Shown: positions 34,120 through 42,563 of the stretch, in pieces
Numbering within the stretch: position 1 is the stretch's first letter
How the letters are laid out: the number at the start of each line of letters is the position of its first letter
Assembly (NCBI RefSeq): GCF_004349135.1
Contig: NZ_SMFN01000008.1
Span: 62,001 to 126,000, forward strand
Direction of reading: 5' to 3'
Source of the DNA: Flavobacterium sandaracinum
GTDB lineage: Bacteria; Bacteroidota; Bacteroidia; Flavobacteriales; Flavobacteriaceae
Length of the DNA stretch: 64,000 nucleotides
Notes under the pieces: model-generated
The model's database searches: none
Seen by the model: only the letters and a program-made list of their open reading frames with translations
What the model was told of the DNA's origin: nothing
Position numbers and translations under genes: made by a program

Positions 34120-35022
34120 ATGACAAAGACAATTTTAATTTTTACACTATTATTTAATTTAATTTCTTGTGCTAAAACAACCAAAATTGAATCCCTAAAA
34201 AATGAAACTGAAATTATAAAAAATAATGTTGAACAAGAAAATAATGAAATAACAATTAAATATTCAACTCCAATTAAAGGTTATAATGTATCTGTAAAAT
34301 GGCTGATTAGAGGAAAACTTGAAGTACAATGGTCAGAAAAATTTAGCGGTCCCGCAATATTAACTTTTGAAAACATAGATACTAAAGAAGAATCTTGGGT
34401 TTTACATCCTGAGTTTACAATAGACATTAATGAAGAAAATTTAAAATATCTTACTTTTAAAAATGGTGAATTTGTAAAAAACCAAAGTTTTACACAAATC
34501 TCTAAATATACAAAACCAAAACTTGAAAAAGTTGGAACTACGCACAAAGAAGAAGATGACTTAGGATACACATACATTCCTTTCTTTTTTCAAGATGTTG
34601 ATTTTGATGGTATAGACGAACTTATTTTAACCTATGCCACAACTTATGAGAAAGGTGGTTCTCAAAATAAAATATTCAAAAGTCCTGGCTATGACAGTTT
34701 AGAATTTAGTGAAATGACAAATGAACCCTACACTAATTTTTCTGGATTTTACCAAGGTAATCCAAGTGCAGACGCATATAGCTATACGACTATAGATTAC
34801 AAAAACAAAACTATAACTCATCACGGATTATCAGGTGCAGGAGGTTCTGGCTCAATAATTTATGAATTTAAAAAATCACAAACCGAAGATGATTATCAAT
34901 TATTTAAAAAAACTGATACTAACAACTATGAAAATTGGGAAATAAATGAAACTACTATATACAAATATGATAATTATGGTAAAATTATAAATGTAGATAA
35001 AACAAAAACAACGAATGGCTAA
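34120..35022 (+). CDS. Putative lipoprotein of unknown function
   Basis: 300 residues. A signal peptide with lipobox (ILIFTLLFNLISCAKTTK) marks it as a lipoprotein. The body is asparagine-, lysine- and glutamate-rich with beta-strand propensity, and includes FQDVDFDGIDELILTYATT, which resembles a calcium-binding DxDxDGxxE loop of FG-GAP repeats. No known family was recognised. It stands alone, is especially AT-rich, and is followed directly by REP-like palindromes and a structured repeat, a setting often seen around accessory genes. It may be a recent acquisition; no function is proposed. Confidence 0.6.
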   Translation: MTKTILIFTLLFNLISCAKTTKIESLKNETEIIKNNVEQENNEITIKYSTPIKGYNVSVKWLIRGKLEVQWSEKFSGPAILTFENIDTKEESWVLHPEFTIDINEENLKYLTFKNGEFVKNQSFTQISKYTKPKLEKVGTTHKEEDDLGYTYIPFFFQDVDFDGIDELILTYATTYEKGGSQNKIFKSPGYDSLEFSEMTNEPYTNFSGFYQGNPSADAYSYTTIDYKNKTITHHGLSGAGGSGSIIYEFKKSQTEDDYQLFKKTDTNNYENWEINETTIYKYDNYGKIINVDKTKTTNG

Positions 35023-35037
35023 CAGTCCACTCTGGTG

Positions 35038-35105
35038 CTCGTTTGCAACGAGTACCTCCTTTCATTTAAAACACCAGATGTAGCGTTTGCAACGCGGCCA
35101 TTGCA
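35038..35105. repeat. REP-like pair of TTTGCAACG palindromes
   Basis: CTCGTTTGCAACGAG (35038-35052) and GCGTTTGCAACGC (35093-35105) share the loop TGC and differ in stem. They lie just after the 300-residue lipoprotein gene. Confidence 0.6.
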
Positions 35106-35199
35106 TCCGTTTATCACGTCTTCCATTAATATATTATTTACTACACAAATTGATTGTGAAATGACTTAAAAACCACAATATATCTTGTGTTATGCAACT

Positions 35200-35285
35200 T
35201 CCTAGCCCAGATAGAAGTGAAAATCCTTATGCGCCAGGTTTTGGCGTATAAGATTGTAACGAATAGCTGGAATAAGCTCCTAAAA
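35200..35285 (+). ncRNA. Structured repeat resembling the flavo-1 RNA motif
   Basis: CCTAGCCCAGATAGAAGTG, AAATCCT, an 11-bp hairpin (35226-35236 with 35242-35252), GATTGTAACGAATAGC and AAGCTCCTAA are arranged as in a structured element that I recall as common between Flavobacteriia genes (Rfam flavo-1). A terminator-like hairpin follows. Identification is from memory. Confidence 0.55.
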
Positions 35286-35287
35286 AA

Positions 35288-35319
35288 AATCCCCAATCAG
35301 CGTTTACTTTTTGGGGATT
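35288..35319. terminator. Terminator hairpin AATCCCCAA/TTGGGGATT
   Basis: 9-bp stem with a 14-base loop between the structured repeat and the convergent HU/SPOR gene. Confidence 0.75.
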
Positions 35320-35344
35320 GATATATCAAGAATATTGTATATTT

Positions 35345-36292
35345 TTATAAGGATTGAATCAGAATCCAAGCTTCGGGATTGTGCTTTTCATTGATTTCTT
35401 TTTTGGCTTTCTCCGCTTCCGCAAAAGTAGCGTAGCTTCCGTATAACACCGGAAAATATCCGTTTTTGTTAGGAGCGATGCGTTTGGCATCATATCCTAA
35501 GCGGCTTAAAATGCGCAACGTTTTGTTAGCGTTTTTCTCTTCTCTATAAACACCTGCCATAATGTGGTACGGCATTTTTATTTCGGCAGTCGACTTTACA
35601 GCGAGAGTTACCGCTGGAACGGGACTTTCGATAAAGAATGTAGCTTCTTGAATCTTGTTTTGAACTTGTTTTTGAACGGCAGTTTTAACCAGCATCGTTT
35701 CTGAGGCAATTTGGTTTTGGTACATTGGATAACCCACACTTCCTGCAATTCCTAATCCCAATACAAAAATAGCGGCGTATTTTAAATAGGAATTGGCTGA
35801 TTTGGTTTCCTCAGGAACCAAAGTGAAGATTGCTTTTTCTTCAATTGCTGCTACTTCTTTTTCAAAGATTTCTCTTTTTACCAATGGTGAAACAAAAGGA
35901 GCTAATCCAAAAGAACTTGTCAAATAATTGGTTTGATCGTACGGAGTGAAAACAATGTTTTTATCCGCGTTCAAACGAAGATCTCCAATATTTTTTATAG
36001 AAAAAAGTTCGTTTTCTTCTAAGGCTTTTTTCCACGTGAAAACTTCGTATTCAATTGCACTAACAGTATATTCATAAGATGTTTTCTCCGCTAAAGCGAT
36101 ATGATTGGCTAATAAACCATCATTGTTCTTTAGATTCGCATTGAAAGCAATCATTTTTTTGGGAGGAGAAAACGAATTCGAGCTTTCGTTTAGTTTAGCC
36201 GATTGAATTTCGGTCAAAAAAGCCCCGAAACCCGGAACGGTTACACATTGATAACGGTATAAAAGCTGCGCGATGTATAGTTCGATTTTCAT
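35345..36292 (-). CDS. HU-like (CCDC81-type) and SPOR domain membrane protein
   Basis: 315 residues from ATG 36292. The N-terminal block KIELYIAQLLYRYQCVTVPGFGAFL is the bacterial CCDC81/HU-like domain, continuing to about residue 150. A membrane helix (YLKYAAIFVLGLGIAGSVGY) lies near 181-200, and a C-terminal SPOR domain (MPYHIMAGVYREEKNANKTL through NPEAWILIQSL) should bind denuded peptidoglycan at the division site. The combination is a Bacteroidota speciality linked to septation. A longer start (TTG 36310) is rejected because a complete promoter (TTTG-N18-TAACTTTG) ends 6 bases before ATG 36292. That implies an almost leaderless transcript. Confidence 0.85.
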   Translation of the reverse strand: MKIELYIAQLLYRYQCVTVPGFGAFLTEIQSAKLNESSNSFSPPKKMIAFNANLKNNDGLLANHIALAEKTSYEYTVSAIEYEVFTWKKALEENELFSIKNIGDLRLNADKNIVFTPYDQTNYLTSSFGLAPFVSPLVKREIFEKEVAAIEEKAIFTLVPEETKSANSYLKYAAIFVLGLGIAGSVGYPMYQNQIASETMLVKTAVQKQVQNKIQEATFFIESPVPAVTLAVKSTAEIKMPYHIMAGVYREEKNANKTLRILSRLGYDAKRIAPNKNGYFPVLYGSYATFAEAEKAKKEINEKHNPEAWILIQSL

Positions 36293-36297
36293 ACTTA

Positions 36298-36327
36298 CAA
36301 AGTTATACAACCAAAATAGTTATCAAA
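36298..36327 (-). promoter_or_regulatory. Complete -33/-7 promoter of the HU/SPOR gene
   Basis: TTTG (36324-36327), 18 bases, then TAACTTTG (36298-36305), an almost ideal Bacteroidota promoter. Only 5 bases separate it from ATG 36292, so the transcript should begin at or within one or two bases of the start codon. Confidence 0.7.
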
Positions 36328-36394
36328 ATTTTATTCACAATTTTTATTAACAATCCGCATAAAAATTTATACATTTCACCTTCAAATAATTAGC

Positions 36395-37495
36395 ATGAAA
36401 GAGCAGGATTTATTTTATTTATTGGCATTGCAAAGAATAGAAGGCGTGGGCGACATTATGGCCAAAAAACTGCTGAATCATTTTGGCTCTGCAGAAGCTG
36501 TTTTTACTACAAAGGCTTCACAACTTGCTGGAATTGATGGAGTGGGTTCCATTTTGCTGAAAAATTTAAAAGACAAATCGGTTTTTGATAAAGCAACGTT
36601 GGAGCTCGAATTTATAAAAAACAATGAAATTAATGTTGCCTATTTTCAAGACGAAAATTATCCTGAACGACTGAAACATTGTATTGATGGACCACTTTTA
36701 TTATTCACCTCCGGGAATATTAATTTAAAAAACAGAAGAATCATCAGCATTGTAGGAACGCGCCAAATTACCTCATACGGAATGGAGTTTTGTAGAAAGC
36801 TGATTGAAGATTTAGCGCCACTCGATCCCATAATCGTAAGCGGTTTTGCCTATGGTGTCGATATTGTGGCGCATCAATTGGCAATGGAACATAATTTACA
36901 AACGATAGGCGTGGTGGCCCATGGTTTGAACCAAATATACCCGAAAACCCATAAAAAATATGTAGCTAAAGTGGAAGAAAACGGCGGTTTTATGACGGAG
37001 TTTTGGAGTTCCTCGAATCCAGATAAAGAAAATTTCGTTAGAAGAAACCGCATCGTAGCGGGAATGAGTGAAGCAACGATTGTCATTGAATCTGCTGATC
37101 GTGGTGGCTCATTAATCACAGCAAATATGGCGAATGATTACAACCGTGATGTTTTTGCGGTTCCGGGACGTGTTACGGATAAATACAGCCAAGGGTGCAA
37201 TAATCTCATCAAAACTCAAAAAGCAAATGTGCTCACCAGTGCCGCTGATTTAGTCTATATCTTAAATTGGGATATCCAGAAGGAATCCAAACCAGTGCAG
37301 AAACAGCTGTTTGTTACTTTAGAAGAAGACGAACAAAAAGTATACGATTACCTCCTTAAAACAGGAAAAGAATTGATGGATATTATTGCGTTGCGCTGTG
37401 ATTTCCCTATTTATAAAATCTCAGGAATGCTGTTGAATATGGAATTGAAAGGTGTGATACGACCGTTGCCAGGGAAATTGTTTGAGGCGATTTAA
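36395..37495 (+). CDS. dprA: DNA-processing protein DprA (Smf)
   Basis: 366 residues. An N-terminal SAM/helix-hairpin-helix-like region (LQRIEGVGDIMAKKLLNHF) precedes the Rossmann-like DprA core with IVGTRQITSYGMEF, IVSGFAYGVDIVAHQLA and TEFWSSSNP and MVNxxFxRRNRI-like ENFVRRNRIVAGMSE. A C-terminal winged helix (DEQKVYDYLLKTGKELMDII) is typical of long DprA versions. DprA loads RecA onto incoming single-stranded DNA, so natural transformation is possible in this organism. It is divergent from the HU/SPOR gene and shares a hairpin terminator with trpS. Confidence 0.95.
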   Translation: MKEQDLFYLLALQRIEGVGDIMAKKLLNHFGSAEAVFTTKASQLAGIDGVGSILLKNLKDKSVFDKATLELEFIKNNEINVAYFQDENYPERLKHCIDGPLLLFTSGNINLKNRRIISIVGTRQITSYGMEFCRKLIEDLAPLDPIIVSGFAYGVDIVAHQLAMEHNLQTIGVVAHGLNQIYPKTHKKYVAKVEENGGFMTEFWSSSNPDKENFVRRNRIVAGMSEATIVIESADRGGSLITANMANDYNRDVFAVPGRVTDKYSQGCNNLIKTQKANVLTSAADLVYILNWDIQKESKPVQKQLFVTLEEDEQKVYDYLLKTGKELMDIIALRCDFPIYKISGMLLNMELKGVIRPLPGKLFEAI

Positions 37496-37500
37496 ACGAA

Positions 37501-37560
37501 AATAAACCGCAGATTCGCAGATTTTAAGAATTCATAATCTGTGAATTTGCGGTTATTTTA
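37501..37560. terminator. Bidirectional terminator dprA/trpS
   Basis: Long imperfect stem: AATAAACCGCAGATTCGCAG pairs with the CTGTGAATTTGCGGTTATTT side, with T-rich ends, between convergent genes. Confidence 0.8.
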
Positions 37561-37569
37561 TGGATATAA

Positions 37570-38544
37570 TTACACTTCAAATCCTAGTTTTTCTCTCACT
37601 CTAGCCAGTACACCATCGGCAACAGCCGAAGCTTTCTCAGCACCAATTTTCAAAAGCGCATCCACTTCAGGAAGGTTATTGATGTAATAGTTGTATTTTT
37701 CTCTTTCGGTTTTGAAGGTTTCACAAATTAATTCAAATAATGCCTGTTTGGCGTGACCGTAACCATAATTTCCACCTTCATAAAGTGCTCTCATGGCTGC
37801 GATTTGTTTTTCATTTGCCAACAAACAATAAATAGCAAAAGCATGGCACGTATCTGGATTTTTAGGATCTTCTAGTGGTGTACTGTCCGTTTCGATGCTC
37901 ATCACTTGTTTGCGCAAAGCTTTATCGTCAAGAAATATATTGATTATATTATTGGCTGATTTACTCATTTTTCCACCATTGGTTCCTGGAATTAGTAAGC
38001 CGTCTTGTTGTACAATCGCTTCTGGAATTACAAAAGTTTCTCCCATTTGGTGGTTGAAACGGGAAGCGACATCGCGAGTGATTTCTAAATGTTGCAATTG
38101 GTCTTTTCCTACGGGCACAAATTCAGCATCATATAATAAAATATCAGCAGCCATCAGCATTGGATAGGAAAACAATCCGGCATTGACGTCCTCTAAACGG
38201 TCTGCTTTGTCTTTGAAAGAATGCGCTAATGTCAAGCGTTGGAACGGAAAAAAGCAACTTAAATACCAAGATAATTCTGCTGTTTGTGGCACATCCGATT
38301 GTCTGTAGAAAACTACTTTGTTCACATCTAAACCACAAGCCAACCAAGCAGCGGCGGTACTGTACGTATTGTTTCGTAAGGTTTTACCGTTTTTTATTTG
38401 CGTGATCGAATGTAAATCAGCAATGAAAAGAAACGATTCATTTTCAGGTTTATTCGATAATGCTATTGCGGGAATGATTGCGCCAAGTAAGTTTCCTAAA
38501 TGTGGTGTTCCAGTGCTTTGAACGCCTGTAAGTATTTTTGCCAT
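37570..38544 (-). CDS. trpS: Tryptophanyl-tRNA synthetase
   Basis: 324 residues, normal for the bacterial enzyme. The HIGH-type motif appears in TGTPHLGNLLGAIIPA, and the KMSKS loop is GGKMSKSANNII near residue 195. FIADLHSIT and PVGKDQLQHLEITRDVA are further TrpRS signatures. It charges tRNA-Trp with tryptophan. It is an isolated gene on this strand, ending at a long bidirectional hairpin shared with dprA. The upstream region has GAACTTTG, one base off the -7 consensus, so its promoter is weakly defined. Confidence 0.96.
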   Translation of the reverse strand: MAKILTGVQSTGTPHLGNLLGAIIPAIALSNKPENESFLFIADLHSITQIKNGKTLRNNTYSTAAAWLACGLDVNKVVFYRQSDVPQTAELSWYLSCFFPFQRLTLAHSFKDKADRLEDVNAGLFSYPMLMAADILLYDAEFVPVGKDQLQHLEITRDVASRFNHQMGETFVIPEAIVQQDGLLIPGTNGGKMSKSANNIINIFLDDKALRKQVMSIETDSTPLEDPKNPDTCHAFAIYCLLANEKQIAAMRALYEGGNYGYGHAKQALFELICETFKTEREKYNYYINNLPEVDALLKIGAEKASAVADGVLARVREKLGFEV

Positions 38545-38713
38545 TGTATTTTTTTCTTACTTGCAAAGTTCGTAAAGTTTTCGATTTTTCTACAAAGTTT
38601 CCCTGATTTTTCTATATATCAAGAAATGGCAGCACTATCGAAGAATTTTTAAATGCTATTTGTTTGTTGCAAGTACAAAATTTGTTTAAAAAATGACAAT
38701 GGTAATTAGTAGT

Positions 38714-39661
38714 TTATTGTTGTTGTTGCTGTTGATGGAGCAGTTCAATATAGTCCAATTGTTCTTGAAATTGTACGGAAACTTCTTCGAGTTGCACATC
38801 ATTTATCTCTTCAAATTGCCTACCATCTTCATAGCCTATAGAAACGCAAACCGAAAGGGTTTGTTTAGCGAGGCCTTTAAATGTTCCTTTTACGGGAGTA
38901 CAATCGTGAAAATTTTGACCAACAGATAGTTTTACATGATTGTCCATTGTCCAAATATTATTAGTGGGATCTAAACCGAGCCAGCCTTGGGTTGGAGTGT
39001 AAATTTCGATCCAAGCATGTGTGGCTCCTTCACCTCTAAGACCACTTTCATTGGGACAAATATACCCACTTACATATCTCGCTGGAATCCCTGCAGTACG
39101 AACGAGTTGTAGTAAGACATATGCAAAATCTTGGCAAACTCCTTTTTTCATTTCGAGAATTTCGTCAATAGTTGTTTCAATATTGGTGATTCCTTTTGTG
39201 TAAGTGAAATTGTTGAAAATGTATTCATTGCATTGTTGGGCAATTTCTATGATTGGCTTGTTCGTACAATCAATTTTTTCTAATATTGACAAAATCTCAT
39301 TTTGTTTCACGATAGTTTCAGGATAACAAAACCGCAACAACAAGATGCTTTTTTCATTTTTTAAATCTTCAACCTTGGTAGCATCTATCGTGGGGATTTT
39401 TAAGGAATGATTTACCTTAACTAGCATTCTTGATTCGATGGTCATTTCTGTATGGGCGCCAAAAGAATTGAAATTTCCAACCCGATTTCCATAATAATCA
39501 TGGGAAATGGTAACTTCGGGATTATTGGTGATCAAAAGTTGGTATTGCAGTACTTCCTGATTATCGAAATTATGTGGAAACAAGCGAATTTCATTAATGC
39601 TTTCTTTTATGGGCCAGTTATATTGGTATTTTGTAATGTGAACTATTTTGAAAAGTGCCAT
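38714..39661 (-). CDS. Transglutaminase-like cysteine protein (Transglut_N + core)
   Basis: 315 residues. An N-terminal beta-domain (FKIVHITKYQYNWPIKESINEIRLFP) matches the bacterial transglutaminase N-terminal domain, and the catalytic core shows the Cys in MKKGVCQDFAYV at about 175, the His in EGATHAWIEIY and the Asp in LGLDPTNN. The tail is glutamine-rich (LLHQQQQQQ). It is the last gene of a three-gene minus-strand operon with the alpha-E (6-base gap) and ATP-grasp (50-base gap) genes. This set is a widespread conserved cassette thought to make or process an unknown peptide. The role is protease or transamidase and is not proven. Confidence 0.88.
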   Translation of the reverse strand: MALFKIVHITKYQYNWPIKESINEIRLFPHNFDNQEVLQYQLLITNNPEVTISHDYYGNRVGNFNSFGAHTEMTIESRMLVKVNHSLKIPTIDATKVEDLKNEKSILLLRFCYPETIVKQNEILSILEKIDCTNKPIIEIAQQCNEYIFNNFTYTKGITNIETTIDEILEMKKGVCQDFAYVLLQLVRTAGIPARYVSGYICPNESGLRGEGATHAWIEIYTPTQGWLGLDPTNNIWTMDNHVKLSVGQNFHDCTPVKGTFKGLAKQTLSVCVSIGYEDGRQFEEINDVQLEEVSVQFQEQLDYIELLHQQQQQQ

Positions 39662-39667
39662 TTTTTA

Positions 39668-40621
39668 TTAGGTGTAAGAGAAAAATAATTTAGAGAAATC
39701 TATCGAAAATTGATTCAATTGCGCCTTAGTATGATTCAATACTTCTTCTAATTGATGGTTACTAAGGTTATGATAATCAGTATATTCTAGATAACTTTTT
39801 AATCTTCCAAATTGATTATTTAATGTTCTTGCTTCGCTTAAATCATTGTCTTTGAATAAGTAATTTAAAGATATGCTAATCAAATCTAAAGTATAAATCA
39901 CTGAATGAGCAAAATCTCTGTTGAAAATAACTTGTTGTACCACTTTGCGATTGTGGGGAATATTACTATAACTTTTTAAATACATCTCATATCCCGAAAG
40001 CGATAAGAGTAATCTTCTCCAATAAAGAAGATCTTCAGTTCCTTCCAGATTATAAGAAATAGGTGCAAAATAAGCCTGAGTCATCGTAATTGTTTGCAAA
40101 CAGCGCTCAATATGTTTCCCAATTCCTGAAAAACACCAGCCTAATCCTCTGGGCATAGTTACTTGCAGAATACCGTTATAAAGCAGAAAATCTTTATTTA
40201 ATTTAGTAACAATTTTTAAAGCCTTAGAGGATTCAAGCGCCTTGGGTAAATCTGGAGAATTTACAAAATGGTACAAAGAATTAATGTGTTCCCAAAGTTC
40301 TTTGGTTATTTTATCTTGAGAACCTCTGGCATTTTCTCTGGCTTTAATTATTAGATTTTTAACAGAATTATGGTTCTGATTGTCACAAACAATATATTTT
40401 AGGACAAAGTTTGTATCGTATTGAATCGCATTAATTTTTTCAGGAGACAAATCCGTGTAGTATTCTAATAAAGGCTTGTATCCTAGAGAATCATTCATTT
40501 CTTTGTCAAAAGACAAGATGTAAAAGGTATTTAAAGTCAGCAACATTCCATGCGTTCGTTCCATATATCGGTCAAGCCAAAACATTCCATCTGCTACCCG
40601 ACTAAGCATATTCGTTTTCAT
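39668..40621 (-). CDS. Alpha-E domain protein (DUF403)
   Basis: 317 residues, almost entirely alpha-helical. It starts MLSRVADGMFWLDRYMERTHGMLLTLN, the alpha-E signature (R.A..LFWL.RY.ER), and continues with SLYHFVNSPDLPKALE and YWRRLLLSLSGYEMYLKS. No catalytic residues are known; in many bacteria it sits beside circularly permuted ATP-grasp and transglutaminase genes, as here, and is assumed to act with them. It lies 6 bases from the transglutaminase gene and 50 from the ATP-grasp gene. Confidence 0.88.
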   Translation of the reverse strand: MKTNMLSRVADGMFWLDRYMERTHGMLLTLNTFYILSFDKEMNDSLGYKPLLEYYTDLSPEKINAIQYDTNFVLKYIVCDNQNHNSVKNLIIKARENARGSQDKITKELWEHINSLYHFVNSPDLPKALESSKALKIVTKLNKDFLLYNGILQVTMPRGLGWCFSGIGKHIERCLQTITMTQAYFAPISYNLEGTEDLLYWRRLLLSLSGYEMYLKSYSNIPHNRKVVQQVIFNRDFAHSVIYTLDLISISLNYLFKDNDLSEARTLNNQFGRLKSYLEYTDYHNLSNHQLEEVLNHTKAQLNQFSIDFSKLFFSYT

Positions 40622-40671
40622 ATTTTAATTTTTTTGTCAGATTGCAAAATGGCATCTGTATTGATTTTCAT

Positions 40672-42105
40672 TTATTTTAATATCCAAGTGTCTTTACTTC
40701 CGCCACCTTGAGAAGAATTCACGACCAAAGAACCTTCCGTAAGAGCCACTCTGGTTAATCCTCCAGGAACGATTTGTATGCCTTTTGGCCCACATAAAGC
40801 ATAAGGCCTTAAGTCAACATGTCTTAATTGGAGTTTGCCATCGATTAAACAAGGGACAGTGCTAAGTTGAATTATCGGTTGCGCAATGTAGTTTCGAGGG
40901 TTCTTAACAATAGCTATTTTTGCATTTTCTAATTCTTCATCTGTTGCTTTATTTCCCATAATCATTCCATAGCCACCACTTTGATTGGTTTCTTTGATAA
41001 CCATATTTCCCATGTCAGCAAATACCAGCTCTCGTTCTTCCTTATTCTCCATTTGGTAGGTAGGAATATTTTTAAGAATAGGCTCTTCGTTTAGATAATA
41101 TTTGATCATAGCTGGAACATAGGCATAGACAGCTTTATCATCGGCAACACCATTTCCAACAGCATTTACTAAAGCCACATTTCCTTGTTTATAAGCGCTG
41201 ATAAGTCCTGGAACTCCTAATGCACTATCTGGCTTAAAAACTAGTGGATCCAGATACTCATCATCTAATCTTCTATAAATAACATCCACCTGATGCAATC
41301 CAGAGGTAGTTTTCATATACACTTTATTGTTGTTCACCACTAAATCTCTTCCTTCTACTAATGGGATTCCCATTTGTCTTGCCAGAAAAGTATGTTCATA
41401 ATAAGCCGAGTTGTAAATTCCGGGAGTTAATAAAACTACATTTGGATTCGATACATTTCGTGGCGAGAGCGAAACCAAAATATTATGAAAAATCATAGGG
41501 TAATTACTCACCATACTCACATGATTAGAAGTGAGCATTTTTGGAAATATAAGCTTTGTTATTTCTCGGTTTTCAAGCATATAACTCACTCCGCTGGGAC
41601 ACCTTAAGTTGTCTTCAAGTACGTAAAATTCCCCTTTTGCGCCGCGTATTAGATCTATTCCTGCAATATGAACATGAATATTATGTGGCACTTTTATTCC
41701 GTGAACCTCTTGAATATAATGTGGACATGAGGCAATTAATGAAGCAGGAATTATTTCATCTTTTATGATATTTTGGTCATTATAGATGTCTTCCAAAAAT
41801 AAGTTTAGGGCTAACAGTCGTTGTTTTATTCCCATTTCTACTTCCAGCCAGTCTTTTTGCGTTATAATTCTTGGGATAATGTCAAAAGGGAAAATGCGTT
41901 CAATTCCTTGGTTGTTATCGCTGTAAACTGTAAAGGTAATTCCTTGATTCATGAATGAATCTGAAGCCTGCTTTTGTTTGGCATTGAGACTTTCTGGATC
42001 TAACTTTTGTAAAGTATCCAACACTTGTCGGTAACAATCACGAACTCCTTTCGTAGAAAACATTTCATCCCAACCATTACCGTTTAATTTAGGTATCAAT
42101 TTCAT
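40672..42105 (-). CDS. Circularly permuted type 2 ATP-grasp protein
   Basis: 477 residues matching the circularly permuted ATP-grasp type 2 family (old names DUF404/DUF407). Hallmarks are GIERIFPFDIIPRII, LFLEDIYNDQNIIKDEIIPASLI, FYVLEDNLRCPSGVSYMLENRE and VIYRRLDDEYLDPL, ending SQGGGSKDTWIL. ATP-grasp enzymes join a carboxylate to an amine through an acylphosphate. This one is predicted to add amino acids or glutamate-like units to a peptide or small molecule, together with the downstream alpha-E and transglutaminase genes. No -7 consensus was found in the 458-bp gap before it. It is first in the operon. Confidence 0.9.
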   Translation of the reverse strand: MKLIPKLNGNGWDEMFSTKGVRDCYRQVLDTLQKLDPESLNAKQKQASDSFMNQGITFTVYSDNNQGIERIFPFDIIPRIITQKDWLEVEMGIKQRLLALNLFLEDIYNDQNIIKDEIIPASLIASCPHYIQEVHGIKVPHNIHVHIAGIDLIRGAKGEFYVLEDNLRCPSGVSYMLENREITKLIFPKMLTSNHVSMVSNYPMIFHNILVSLSPRNVSNPNVVLLTPGIYNSAYYEHTFLARQMGIPLVEGRDLVVNNNKVYMKTTSGLHQVDVIYRRLDDEYLDPLVFKPDSALGVPGLISAYKQGNVALVNAVGNGVADDKAVYAYVPAMIKYYLNEEPILKNIPTYQMENKEERELVFADMGNMVIKETNQSGGYGMIMGNKATDEELENAKIAIVKNPRNYIAQPIIQLSTVPCLIDGKLQLRHVDLRPYALCGPKGIQIVPGGLTRVALTEGSLVVNSSQGGGSKDTWILK

Positions 42106-42563
42106 TGTGTTTTGTATTATTAAAAAAGGTGTATATTAGATTATAATTTATAAAAAATAAGCTTTATTGGCTAATTTATAGTTTTATTATCTGTAAAATT
42201 AACTTTATATTAAATATTTGATAATTTATATAATATTCTTTTTTTGATAATAATCTATTTTTTACTTCGTTTTTTTGAAAATATAGTTTTATAAAACACT
42301 AATAATAGATCTGTACCCCATTAAATAAGGGGCTAAATACGGTTTTTGTTTAAATATTTTAATTTATACGACAATTATGAAAGGGGGGGTGCTTTAAAAA
42401 ATATTTATTTTATGGCATTTTATCTTCTTTCGTGAATAAATTTTTTAAAGAGCAAGGTTGAATTAAGATAATAGTAATGGAAATTAGATTCATTTTTAGT
42501 AGTATTGTTGCATACTTTTTAATTTTTGATAAAAATTACACACTTTTACTTACTTTTGGCATC
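42106..42563. other. Intergenic region upstream of ATP-grasp operon and plsC
   Basis: 458 very AT-rich bases. It holds the plsC -7 box, a small hairpin CCCC-N9-GGGG (42316-42332) and a run of seven G (42383-42389), unusual for this base composition. No gene or strong promoter for the minus-strand operon was found. Confidence 0.5.
42551..42558 (+). promoter_or_regulatory. -7 promoter box TACTTTTG (plsC at 42564)
   Basis: Perfect -7 consensus 5 bases before the ATG. A TTTG lies 22 bases upstream (42525-42528). It decides the start, excluding the longer frame from 42477. Confidence 0.6.

Noticed and set aside
36030..36050. TTTTCCACGTGAAAAC inside the HU/SPOR gene as a sixth parS site
   Set aside because: Three mismatches to parS, so it is no better than a chance CACGTG palindrome.
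42383..42389. Run of seven G as a phase-variation tract
   Set aside because: It lies in noncoding DNA 180 bases from the nearest start and outside any recognised promoter spacer, so there is no support for phase switching.
42477..42563. Longer N-terminus for the plsC gene
   Set aside because: A perfect -7 box lies between this start and ATG 42564, and the added residues are not acyltransferase-like.
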